Assembly: GCA_049591295.1 (NCBI GenBank) | Contig: JBAWEQ010000190.1 | Span: 1 to 28,826 of the forward strand | Length of the DNA stretch: 28,826 nt | Direction: 5' to 3' | From: DTPS01 sp049591295 | GTDB taxonomy: Bacteria > Acidobacteriota > UBA4820 > DSQY01 | Shown: positions 8,601 to 14,838 of the stretch, piece by piece | Position numbering within the stretch: the first letter of the stretch is position 1 | Layout: every line of letters begins with the position of its first letter | Position numbers and translations under genes: made by a program | The notes under the pieces: generated by a model | Databases searched by the model: none | What the model was told of the DNA's origin: nothing | Seen by the model: the letters and a program-made list of their open reading frames with translations, nothing else

Positions 8601-9196
8601 CCGGAGGCCCTCAGCCTGGAAGGGAGCGGCGCCGGGCAGCCCGCCTCCAGCGAGGCCAGCGTAACGTGGAGGGAGCCATTGGAGAGGGTGGCCGAGCCCC
8701 CGGCGGAGATGCCGCTCCAGAGAAGGGGCGCGGCCGCCGGCCGCCCGTGCCAAGAGAAGCGCCCGGCCTTGACCTGGAAGCGCGGCACCCAGACGTTCAG
8801 CCACCTGGGCAGGCTCCGGGAGGCGGAGGCCGGCCCCACGGCCGGCGCGGGCCGGGTCAGGTCGAGGACGGGGCCCTCGATGACCACGTCGGTCACGCGG
8901 ATGATCCCCGCCCCCAGGGGCAGCACCGACAGGCGCGCGTGGAGGTGCTGGGCGGTGAAGGTGACCTTGCCGGGCAGCGAGAAGGAGACGCCGTAGAGGT
9001 CCAGCCCCTTCACCAGCCGCCCCTCGCGCCGGGCGATCGTGAGCGTGCCTCCGCTCTGGCGCACGGCCTTGGCGAGCAGGTCCTGGGCGATCCGGTCGGG
9101 CAGCGGCGTGAAGAGCGCCAGGAGGACCACCGCGCCCATCGCCGCGAGCAGGACCGCCGAACCCCACAGCAGAACCTTGACGAACTTCCGCCTCAC
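5615..9196 (-). CDS. tamB: TamB-like translocation/assembly module protein (DUF490)
   Basis: A 1193-residue inner-membrane-anchored periplasmic protein of the AsmA/TamB clan, thought to bridge the envelope and move lipids or help assemble outer-membrane proteins together with TamA. An N-terminal membrane segment (about residues 5-28) is followed by a long run of short beta repeats. The C-terminal DUF490 domain is recognisable from about residue 850 (ATLLFGRPLG, LGLDTLTVGTSSTGQGT, GERVNLRYRVN), and the last residues are EQRY, usual for the family. The start is GTG 9196, because GGGGGAGG ends six bases upstream; an earlier ATG gives an arginine-rich leader with no ribosome site. It precedes tamA in transcription, the reverse of the proteobacterial tamA-tamB order. 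Confidence 0.92.
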   Translation of the reverse strand: MRRKFVKVLLWGSAVLLAAMGAVVLLALFTPLPDRIAQDLLAKAVRQSGGTLTIARREGRLVKGLDLYGVSFSLPGKVTFTAQHLHARLSVLPLGAGIIRVTDVVIEGPVLDLTRPAPAVGPASASRSLPRWLNVWVPRFQVKAGRFSWHGRPAAAPLLWSGISAGGSATLSNGSLHVTLASLEAGCPAPLPSRLRASGSLGWSAGGSGRFDGEVSSALSRVKGQASLKADGTFSADLSFAPLALREAAVGWALAPDLLVTGSAQVEGKGGTLRWKARLDAKGLGPVSSDGSGEISSGRVHLHGTAATGGASLTPFWKTPAGREAQVAGTASWSVDGGRGAVRWKADGELRASRIWGLSLRGARVKAEGSAGEGSLSAEGEATMAGSFKGSLSWGLHPRRWQTELAGDGVDLQGVLTSLGLMPALPAGLHPPAGPWRVEALSMGQEAAQGFTLSAKVTDPKGGEWSVAAGPLGSGRPVVWSAAVTSLDPSFWGLGPAGRLGGRAAFQGPSAREGLLELDLGSGQWDGIAFSPLAMRLHLGPSGTTLDPATLTCDLGTARIGGTLSSDGRLRADVKGEARDAARLGRLLGIEGLAGDLKADVHLGGPWKDPSVEGTASAEGGTWGSLKLGRLEASGRWGGTGAASDLKLSYTGLRVSETDLGDGSVVLRGVPARAEVTWKALLPGKRNLSFRVSGALVPPRMDLRVSDILFETTGKRFAQEGEARVAWTRESLAWSGLVLVKQKSRLEAEGRLDLSKGFAAAPMQGRVVAVHFPLALVPLPRTAGAMEGYLAADLTWSGRLNAPQINGTAELTEGSYTYPESDLTIAPITLAMKAKGDRLVLTQGTATTREGGRADATGYVQFRGFLPATFDFRVTAKAFPFVVGRQIDGLADVRAGLSGSIEKPVISGEAQILKGKIELPDLAQQQPMPSTVRFVNVPEGLDLGREKEGGAPSVVGRLRGQVVLSSQGGLWASNRNLLAEVTGQIIVRLTDKGPAVGGRLNLQQGRYLFEGKKFLIQESSISFNGTTDLVPYLDITALYKADSADITIHLRGNPAHPDLTLTSDPAMEKADILATLLFGRPLGDLNAGERSSWSNAAAGMAAQYQAAPLLADIRGKLGLDTLTVGTSSTGQGTALGFSKYLGDRTVVEYQQIFGTLPGERVNLRYRVNRHLSLQTQVSTNGESGGDVLWEQRY

Positions 9197-9241
9197 CTCA
9201 GGCCTCCCCCTGGAGCGGCGCCACCGCCGCGCCGCGCGCCC

Positions 9242-9268
9242 AGTATACCTTCGGTCATGGCCGTCCAA
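9242..9268 (-). promoter_or_regulatory. Candidate tamB promoter
   Basis: On the minus strand there is a good -10, TATACT (9242-9247), and a weak -35 candidate TTGGAC (9263-9268) with a short 15-bp spacer; shifted -35 choices give 16-17 bp. Transcription would begin near 9236, about 40 bases before the GTG start. The -10 stands out in this GC-rich spacer. Confidence 0.45.
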
Positions 9269-9394
9269 GACCATTCCCCTTGTGCCGAGCGGTCCGCCTT
9301 GCGCCGCGAAGCGGCCCAAGGCGCGTCCCGGCGCCGCCGGCGCGCTTGACGGCGCGTTGCCGGCGCCCTAGCGTACCCTCAGGAGGATCAGACC

Positions 9395-9853
9395 ATGGCA
9401 CGGCTCGACATCTTCTCTCGCTGGCTCCTCGCGGCGCTGCTCGCCACGCTCGTCTCGATGGCCCTGGGCGCCCAGGGAGTGCCCCTGGGCGCCCCGTACG
9501 AGCCCTTCCGGCAGGGGCGCATCGTCGCCATCCACGAAGTTCACGGACGCATCACGGCCACGGTGAAACTGGAAGAGGCGACTCCCGGCACGCCGGGGGT
9601 GGGCGTCACGCCCATGCCCGTGGAGCCGGGCATGACCGTCCGGCTGGCGTTCAGCCTGGGCACCGGCCTGTTCAACATGCCCATCGGGCAGGTCCGCTCG
9701 CTCCCGGATTCCAAGGGTGAATTGCTCGTGAAAGTCCGGCCCAAGCTCCTGGAACGAACCGTTCAGAATCCGCAGAACCAGAACCTCCAGCCCATCCGGG
9801 AGTTCTTCCGCGTGGGGGCCCAGGTCACGATCACCCGCGAGACCTTGCCCTAG
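9395..9853 (+). CDS. Small secreted protein of unknown function
   Basis: A 152-residue protein with a clear signal peptide: positive N-terminus, hydrophobic core near residues 10-24, and likely cleavage after MALGA near residue 26. The mature part is predicted soluble and beta-rich (GRIVAIHEVHGRITATVKLEE, with short charged and hydrophobic alternations). I do not recognise a family. AGGAGG at 9380-9385 is well placed before ATG 9395. It is divergent from tamB and convergent with the transporter at 9860, six bases from that gene's stop. Codon use is like the neighbours. Envelope location is inferred from the signal peptide only. Confidence 0.85.
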   Translation: MARLDIFSRWLLAALLATLVSMALGAQGVPLGAPYEPFRQGRIVAIHEVHGRITATVKLEEATPGTPGVGVTPMPVEPGMTVRLAFSLGTGLFNMPIGQVRSLPDSKGELLVKVRPKLLERTVQNPQNQNLQPIREFFRVGAQVTITRETLP

Positions 9854-9859
9854 GCCGCC

Positions 9860-11089
9860 TCAGCCGGGCCAGAGGGCGAAGGCCAGCACTAGATACAGGA
9901 CGCCCACCACGGTGGTCACGAGCGTGACCAGCACGCCGTAGCGGAAGTACTGCCTGAAGCCCATCACCCGAAGTCCCCCGGAGAGTTCGGCCACGATCAG
10001 GTTGGCCATGGACCCCACCAGGGTCAGGTTGCCCGCGAAGGTGCTGGTGAGGGCGAGGAGGTACCAGTGGAGCCTCGGGGCGGGCAGCCCCTGCACCCAT
10101 TGGGCGGCCACCAGCACGAAGGGGACGTTGGAGAATAGGTTGCTCGCGGCCACGGAGACGACGGTGAAGCCGGCGATGCCCGCCGCGCCGCCGCCCGCGG
10201 GAAGCCAGGCCCGGAGCGCCGCCACCACTCCCGCCCGCTCCACGCCCCCCACCACCACGAAGAGCGCGGCGAAGAAGAGGAGCAGGGGCCAGTCCAGCTC
10301 CCTGAAGATCTTGGACGGCGAGATGCGGTTGATCAGGATCACGAGGGCCGCCCCGCAGATGGCGGTGAACGCCAGGTCGGCCCCCAGGAGCCATGCCAGA
10401 ACCACGCACGCCAGCACCAGAAGGCTCCTCGTGGCGATGGCCCTCTTGACCCTCGGGGCCTCTCCGGACACCTCCGCCCGAGGCCCCGAGCGCAGCCTCT
10501 TCCCGAAGACCGCCAGCAGGAGCCAGTGGTTCAGCCCGAGGCAGAGGGCGGCCACGGGCGCCATCACCAGCAGGTACTCCCGGTAGGAGATCCCGGAGGC
10601 CATGCCGATGAGCATGTTCTGCGGGTTGCCCGCCAGGGTGGCGACGGAGCCGATGTTGGCCGAGGTCGCGAGGGCCAGCAGGAAGGGCAGGGGTTCGAAG
10701 CCCGACGCCTCGGTGAGGGCGCAGAGGAGGGGGGTCATCATGAGGCAGACCGTGTCGTTCACGAGGAAGGCGGAGGCCAGCCCCGACAGCCAGACCACGC
10801 CTCCCAGGACCGCCCTCGGGGACCACCGGCGGTCCAGCGTCCTCCACACCACCGCGGAAAAGAGGCCCGCCTCGCGCAGGTAGCCGGTCAGCACCATCAT
10901 TCCGAAGAGCAGGCCGATGGTGGGAAGGTCCACGCAGCCGTAGGCCTCCCTCGGCGTCAGCACGCCGAGAAGCACCATACCGACGGCGCCCAGCAGCGCC
11001 CCCGCCGGCCGGCCGATGTGGAGCAGGGAGAACCGCCGGGCGGCTATGAGCACGTAGGTGACGGCAAAGACCAGGACCGCGGTCAGCAC
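9860..11089 (-). CDS. IT-superfamily anion permease (SLC13/ArsB/NhaD type)
   Basis: A 409-residue polytopic inner-membrane protein with about ten to eleven hydrophobic segments. The segment ATSANIGSVATLAGNPQNMLIG (split here across residues of the first half) resembles the NIG...GNPQN signature of ArsB, NhaD and SLC13 permeases, and a second ANLI-type motif (GNLTLVGSMANLIVAE) sits near the C-terminus, as in the inverted-repeat fold of this superfamily. The start is GTG 11089, since GGAGG lies six bases upstream; TTG and GTG codons further up add a charged leader without a good ribosome site. No arsenic regulator or reductase is nearby, so arsenite is not indicated. Substrate unknown: dicarboxylate, sulfate or Na+/H+ exchange are possible. 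Confidence 0.88.
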   Translation of the reverse strand: MLTAVLVFAVTYVLIAARRFSLLHIGRPAGALLGAVGMVLLGVLTPREAYGCVDLPTIGLLFGMMVLTGYLREAGLFSAVVWRTLDRRWSPRAVLGGVVWLSGLASAFLVNDTVCLMMTPLLCALTEASGFEPLPFLLALATSANIGSVATLAGNPQNMLIGMASGISYREYLLVMAPVAALCLGLNHWLLLAVFGKRLRSGPRAEVSGEAPRVKRAIATRSLLVLACVVLAWLLGADLAFTAICGAALVILINRISPSKIFRELDWPLLLFFAALFVVVGGVERAGVVAALRAWLPAGGGAAGIAGFTVVSVAASNLFSNVPFVLVAAQWVQGLPAPRLHWYLLALTSTFAGNLTLVGSMANLIVAELSGGLRVMGFRQYFRYGVLVTLVTTVVGVLYLVLAFALWPG

Positions 11090-11267
11090 CTCCCACCTCC
11101 GCCGCCATTCTGCCACGCCCGCCGCCCCGGAGTCCCGCACCGGCGGTTCGCGGCGGGTGCGCCACGGGGAGCAAGGCAAAGACTCCCATTGGAGAGGCCG
11201 CTCCTGGCAAACGCCCTTCTGGCTTCTGCGTGGCGGGCCTTACCCCCTTCCCGCCTTTCTCATCCGT

Positions 11268-11346
11268 GTCATTCTGACCGCCGCCCCCAACGGGCTCCCC
11301 AGGAAGAATCTCTGGCGAGGTCCGAGGCGCCTCCCGCGCCGCCTCT
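11268..11346. repeat. Partial core B repeat (left half)
   Basis: This stretch begins GTCATTCTGACCGCC and shares AACGGGCTCCCCAGGAAGAATCT with the start of the full copy that follows at 11347. It is a truncated tandem copy in the divergent spacer between the permease and radical SAM genes. Confidence 0.65.
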
Positions 11347-11464
11347 GTCATTCTGACGGCTGCCCCCAACGGGCTCCCCAGGAAGAATCTTAATCACCAT
11401 TCCACCACCTCCTGCCCTTGAGATCCTTCCAGGGCGGCCCTTCGAAGGGTGCGTCAGGATGACG
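11347..11464. repeat. Core B repeat, copy 3 (118 bp), diverged
   Basis: It starts GTCATTCTGACGG and ends CGTCAGGATGACG, with TTGAGATCCTTCCAGGG in the right half as in other core B copies. The length matches the other copies. Unlike them it lies in a divergent intergenic region and has no flanking heptads. Confidence 0.7.
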
Positions 11465-11591
11465 CCAAGATGGTCGGCGAAGGGCTTCGCCTCCCACGGC
11501 GGGGGATGAGGGATGGTCATGATCGCGCCGGACTATCGACTTCCGGCAACTGGCTTCCGACGGCCCCCTCCACTCTCCGCCCCCCACTCCC

Positions 11592-11620
11592 TTGAGTCTC
11601 CCCCAGGCCGGGCGTACCCT
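11592..11620 (+). promoter_or_regulatory. Candidate promoter of the radical SAM gene
   Basis: TTGAGT at 11592-11597 and TACCCT at 11615-11620 are spaced by 17 bp. The -10 match is weak. TACCCT also sits just before the ribosome site of ubiD (222-227) and of the gene at 9395 (9374-9379), which makes it mildly more credible. Confidence 0.3.
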
Positions 11621-11637
11621 GTGGGCGGAGGGGAACC

Positions 11638-12906
11638 ATGCACGTGCTCAATCCGGCGGAGCTGGAGGTGGACCTCTTCTGCAAGGGGATCCGCATCGAT
11701 CCATCCTGCGCCCTGGACCGGGACGGGCGGTTTTTCTCCCGCACCCGGGCGGGTCTGGGCTCCGGCCTCGAACTCGTGATTCCCTCCAGGCACAAGGAGA
11801 TCTGGGTCAACGTCCCGGTGGAGGAGGACTTCGCCGGCACCTCCCCTTACCGGCTGCTCAAGATCGGCGACGGCTACATCATCGCCGACGACCGCCAGCT
11901 CGGCCTGGAGTACGGCGTCCGGATTCCGCCCCAGCCCAAGTGGTACACCATGACCACCAGCCGGGGCACGCCCATGAGCAAGGTGGGCGTCCTCCAGGGC
12001 ACCTACCTGGGCATCTACGTCTCCAACTCCTGTCTCTACTGGTACACGGAACCGAATCAGGGCTGCAAGTTCTGCACCACGGGCCTGAACGTGGGGGTCA
12101 ACGAGGTGGCCGAGAAGCTCGTGGAGGACGTGGTGGAGACGGCCCTCGCGGCCAAGGTGGAGGACGGCGTCACCTTCGTCCACTTCAATTCGGGCTATCA
12201 GGCGGGGAAGGGGCTGGACCGCTGCGCCCCTTACGTGAAGGCCGTCAAGGAGAAGGTGGGCGCGCTGGTGGGGGTGCAGGTGATCCCCAGCCTGGATTTC
12301 TGGAAGTACGACTGGCTCATGGACCTGGGGGCGGACCACTTCTCCTTCTGCTACGAGTTCCAGAACCCGGAGGTCTTCGCGCGGCTCTGCCCCGGGAAAG
12401 CCGCGACCGTGGGCCAGAAGGCATTCTTCGATGCCATGGAGTACTGCGCGAAGAAGATGGGCAAGGGCCGTAATTCGGGGGAGATCATCGCCGGCGTGGA
12501 GCCCATCGAGGAGACCCTCAAGGCCATCGACATCATCACCTCCATGGGCTGCTTCCCCACGGTCTGCATCTTCCGCCCCGTGATCGGCGCCGAGATGGAG
12601 CATCACCCGTCGCCGCCCTTCGAGGAGATGGTGGAGGTCATGCGCTACATGTACGAGGCCTGCCGCAGGAACGGCATCCCCATCGGCATGACGCCCAACA
12701 TCGAGGTGAGCCTCATCGTCAACCCGGACGATGCCAAGGTCCTGGCGCCGCCCGGCTTCGGCAAGTTCTGGTACGAGACCAAGCTGAAGGCCGTCAAGCG
12801 GCTGGCCGCTCCCTATTTCGCCTGGAAGATGCGACCCAGGCCCGTCCGGGAGAGCGCCGAACGCTACTCCAAGGCCCCGCGAGATGGGCGAGGCGCTAGG
12901 AGCTAG
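11638..12906 (+). CDS. Radical SAM protein with CX10CX2C cluster motif
   Basis: A 422-residue protein. The cluster-binding cysteines appear to be C132, C143 and C146 (SCLYWYTEP...GCKFCTTG), i.e. CX10CX2C instead of the usual CX3CX2C. A TIM-barrel-like pattern follows (VTFVHFNSGY, VGVQVIPSL, HFSFCYEF, FPTVCIFRPVIG, GIPIGMTPN), as in radical SAM enzymes. The N-terminal 120 residues (LFCKGIRID...GLELVIPS) are a separate domain. It resembles radical SAM families with widened cysteine spacing, possibly the MSMEG_0568 type, but I cannot confirm this. GGAGGGG precedes ATG 11638. The gene stands alone. Its last four residues and stop codon are formed by heptad repeat units. The reaction is unknown. 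Confidence 0.82.
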   Translation: MHVLNPAELEVDLFCKGIRIDPSCALDRDGRFFSRTRAGLGSGLELVIPSRHKEIWVNVPVEEDFAGTSPYRLLKIGDGYIIADDRQLGLEYGVRIPPQPKWYTMTTSRGTPMSKVGVLQGTYLGIYVSNSCLYWYTEPNQGCKFCTTGLNVGVNEVAEKLVEDVVETALAAKVEDGVTFVHFNSGYQAGKGLDRCAPYVKAVKEKVGALVGVQVIPSLDFWKYDWLMDLGADHFSFCYEFQNPEVFARLCPGKAATVGQKAFFDAMEYCAKKMGKGRNSGEIIAGVEPIEETLKAIDIITSMGCFPTVCIFRPVIGAEMEHHPSPPFEEMVEVMRYMYEACRRNGIPIGMTPNIEVSLIVNPDDAKVLAPPGFGKFWYETKLKAVKRLAAPYFAWKMRPRPVRESAERYSKAPRDGRGARS

Positions 12907-12933
12907 ACGCGAGACGTAAGACGCGAGACGGGA
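12894..12933 (+). repeat. Heptad array overlapping the radical SAM stop
   Basis: Degenerate units (CTAGGAG, CTAGACG, CGAGACG, TAAGACG) run across the TAG stop at 12904-12906 and continue into the spacer. Sense unit is GAGACGC on the plus strand, same direction as the gene. The array leads into the linker also found behind tamA. Confidence 0.8.
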
Positions 12934-13003
12934 GGGCATTCTGGCCGGGTCGCGGAGTCCCCCGTCCTCGCCGCGCCGTTGAGCACGCCCGCGTGGTGGG
13001 CAT

Positions 13004-13122
13004 GTCATCCTCTGAAGCATTCTTCGAAGCTTCTCCCCTGAAGGATCTCAGGGGCGGAAGGAGCCCAAATCTCGCCTGAGATCCTTCGGGAGGAGCCCGC
13101 TGCAAGGAGCCCTCAGGATGAC
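13004..13122 (+). repeat. Core B repeat, copy 4, with conserved linker
   Basis: This is nearly identical to the reverse complement of the copy at 3116-3233: about five substitutions and a 2-base indel by my count. The 12-bp arms GAAGGATCTCAG and CTGAGATCCTTC are perfect. The preceding 12934-13003 matches the linker behind tamA. It lies downstream of the radical SAM gene in the sense direction. Confidence 0.9.
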
Positions 13123-13141
13123 GGGATCCGGGGCGGGGGGG

Positions 13142-13199
13142 CGAGACGCTAGACGCTAGACGCTAGACGCTAGACGCTAGACGCTAGACGCTAGACGCC
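13142..13199 (+). repeat. Tandem AGACGCT heptad array
   Basis: Seven perfect copies of AGACGCT from 13144 to 13192 and one variant (AGACGCC) form the distal heptads of the radical SAM 3' module. The T variant of the unit (TAGACGC) is used throughout, unlike the GAGACGC array behind msrB. Confidence 0.95.
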
Positions 13200-13215
13200 G
13201 GGACACGGGAGATCT

Positions 13216-13286
13216 GTAGGAGGCCTCTCCAGAGGCCGATGCGCCGCGCCCTTCTCCACCCGTCGCGCTCCGGAGAGCGCTCCTAC
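13216..13286. repeat. Small inverted-repeat element (about 71 bp)
   Basis: GTAGGAGGCCTCTCCAGAG (13216-13234) and CTCCGGAGAGCGCTCCTAC (13268-13286) form a 19-bp inverted repeat with three mismatches. Each arm is itself partly palindromic (CTCTCCAGAG, CTCCGGAG). This looks like a miniature mobile or REP-type element. No ORF lies inside. Confidence 0.65.
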
Positions 13287-13347
13287 GGGCATCGCGGGCG
13301 AGCAAGAGACGAGGCATGAAAGAATCTCAACTCCGAAATCCCCAAAT

Positions 13348-13377
13348 TTCTTCGTGTCTTAGTGTCTTCTGGTGAAT
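13348..13377 (-). repeat. CACCAAG-type dispersed repeat, diverged copy
   Basis: On the minus strand it reads ATTCACCAGAAGACACTAAG then ACACGAAG, related to the copies at 2312-2344 and 19491-19523. It lies upstream of the small membrane protein gene. Confidence 0.5.
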
Positions 13378-13473
13378 CTCTTTCGCTTTCCGTTTTCCGA
13401 ATTCCGCTTTCCACATTCCTCCCTGTTTCCATTCTCCCCCCGCCTATGCCAGACTGAAACCGACGGAGGCGCC

Positions 13474-13779
13474 ATGGCGCGGGAGTGGACCGAGGAGACG
13501 GCTCGAAAGCTCAGCCTGGCCTCCGGCGCGTACATCGTGGTATGCGGCCTCATCGCGGCCGGGATCGTGCTGGACGCCCGCGGGCTCTGGCGCGCGCCGG
13601 CCCTCCCCCAACCAATCTCCAACGTCCTGCTGTGGGTCTTCCTGGCCGTGGGCATCCTCTTCGGGATGGACCGCGGCATCCCGCGGGAGGGCCTCTGGTC
13701 CCACCGGCTCTTCTGGCTCAGGCGGGGCCTGCTGGTGGCCGTTCTGCTGACGCTGGTGGCCGTGGTTCGGACCGGCTGA
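13474..13779 (+). CDS. Small membrane protein of unknown function
   Basis: A 101-residue protein with three probable membrane segments: about residues 15-33 (SGAYIVVCGLIAAGIVL), 48-64 (ISNVLLWVFLAVGILFG) and 82-98 (GLLVAVLLTLVAVV). No family is recognised. GGAGG at 13465-13469 lies five bases before ATG 13474, which is why the upstream Met at 13372 (in Phe-rich repeat-derived sequence) was not used. It is followed after 13 bp by the MDR oxidoreductase gene on the same strand, so the two are probably cotranscribed. Confidence 0.8.
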   Translation: MAREWTEETARKLSLASGAYIVVCGLIAAGIVLDARGLWRAPALPQPISNVLLWVFLAVGILFGMDRGIPREGLWSHRLFWLRRGLLVAVLLTLVAVVRTG

Positions 13780-13792
13780 AAGGGAGGGAGCC

Positions 13793-14818
13793 ATGAGGGC
13801 GGTGGTGGTGACCAAGTACGGCGATGACTCGGTGCTGGCCGTGCAGGAGGTGCCGGTCCCCTCTCCGGGGCGGGGCGAGGTTCTCCTCGCCAGCCGGGCC
13901 GCCGGCGTGAACTTCGCCGATCTCCTCTCGCGCCTGGGGATCTACAAAGCCGCACCCAAACCGCCCTTTGTTCCGGGCCTCGAAGCCGCCGGGGTGATCG
14001 AGTTGGTGGGAGAGGGCGTCAGCGGGCTCAAACCGGGGGACCGCGTGATGAGCTTCTGCCGCTTCGGCGGATACGCCGAGAAGGTGGTCATCCCGGCCTC
14101 CTTCGCCATGCTCATGCCCGATGACATGACCTTCGCCGAGGGCGCCGCCTTCCCCGTCCAGTACCTCACCGCCTATCACGGCCTCTTCCACCTCGCCCAC
14201 GTGCAGAAGGGTGAGAGCGTGCTCGTGCACGCCGCGGCGGGCGGCGTGGGGATTGCCTGCCTCCAGCTCCTCAGAGACCGGGGCGCGCGGGTCTTCGCCA
14301 CCGTCGGGAGCGAGTCCAAAGGCGCCGTGGTGCGCGAGGAGTGCCCCGAGGCGCGCGTGATCCTCTACCGGGAGGAGGACTTCCGAAGGGTCATCCTGGA
14401 GGCCACGGCGGGCAGGGGCGTGGACGTCGTGATGGACTCCGTGGGCGGCGAGACCTTCGCCCGCTCCTGGAAGACCCTGGCCCCCGGCGGGCGGCACGTC
14501 CTCTTCGGCGCCGCCTCCGCCGTGAAGCCGGGCCGCATCGCCAAGCTGGGCGCCCTCTGGCGCCTCAGGAAGATGCTGTTTGTGTCTCCCTTGGGGATGA
14601 TTGACAGGGACCGGACGCTCTCGGGCTTCAACCTGATCCACTTTGCGGACCGCGCGGAGCTGCTGCGCGCGGCGGCCGACGAGATGCTGGCGCTCAGGGC
14701 GAAGGGCCGCATCCGCCCCCGCGTGGGGCTCTCCCTTCCGCTGGAAAAGGCCGCCCAGGCCCACCGGCGGATGCAGGAGCGCCAGACCGTCGGGAAGGTC
14801 GTCCTGACGGTGAGCTGA
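13793..14818 (+). CDS. Zinc-independent MDR family oxidoreductase (quinone oxidoreductase/VAT1-like)
   Basis: A 341-residue medium-chain dehydrogenase/reductase. The GroES-like N-terminal domain shows GRGEVLLASRAAGVNFADLLSRLG and PGLEAAGVIELVGEGV...GDRV. The Rossmann domain begins with HAAAGGVGIACLQL near residues 143-156 and should bind NAD(P)H. No structural zinc lobe or catalytic Cys/His ligands are seen, so this is the quinone oxidoreductase/enoyl reductase branch; the overall pattern recalls VAT-1-like members. The ribosome site GGGAGGGAG precedes ATG 13793 closely. It is downstream of the small membrane protein and convergent with the ClC gene, the stops being only 20 bp apart. Substrate is unknown. 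Confidence 0.9.
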   Translation: MRAVVVTKYGDDSVLAVQEVPVPSPGRGEVLLASRAAGVNFADLLSRLGIYKAAPKPPFVPGLEAAGVIELVGEGVSGLKPGDRVMSFCRFGGYAEKVVIPASFAMLMPDDMTFAEGAAFPVQYLTAYHGLFHLAHVQKGESVLVHAAAGGVGIACLQLLRDRGARVFATVGSESKGAVVREECPEARVILYREEDFRRVILEATAGRGVDVVMDSVGGETFARSWKTLAPGGRHVLFGAASAVKPGRIAKLGALWRLRKMLFVSPLGMIDRDRTLSGFNLIHFADRAELLRAAADEMLALRAKGRIRPRVGLSLPLEKAAQAHRRMQERQTVGKVVLTVS

Positions 14819-14838
14819 CCCTCAGGCCCCTGCCGGCC

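Noticed and set aside
9346..9374. TTGACG-17 bp-TAGCGT as promoter of the secreted protein gene
   Set aside because: The -10 matches poorly and the predicted start would fall on the ribosome site itself, so I did not list it.
9860..11089. Naming the permease ArsB
   Set aside because: The superfamily motif is shared by SLC13, NhaD and ArsB proteins, and no arsenic genes are nearby.
14819..14838. Bidirectional terminator between the MDR and ClC genes
   Set aside because: Only a 5-bp stem (AGGCC/GGCCT) and no U-tract; too weak to call.
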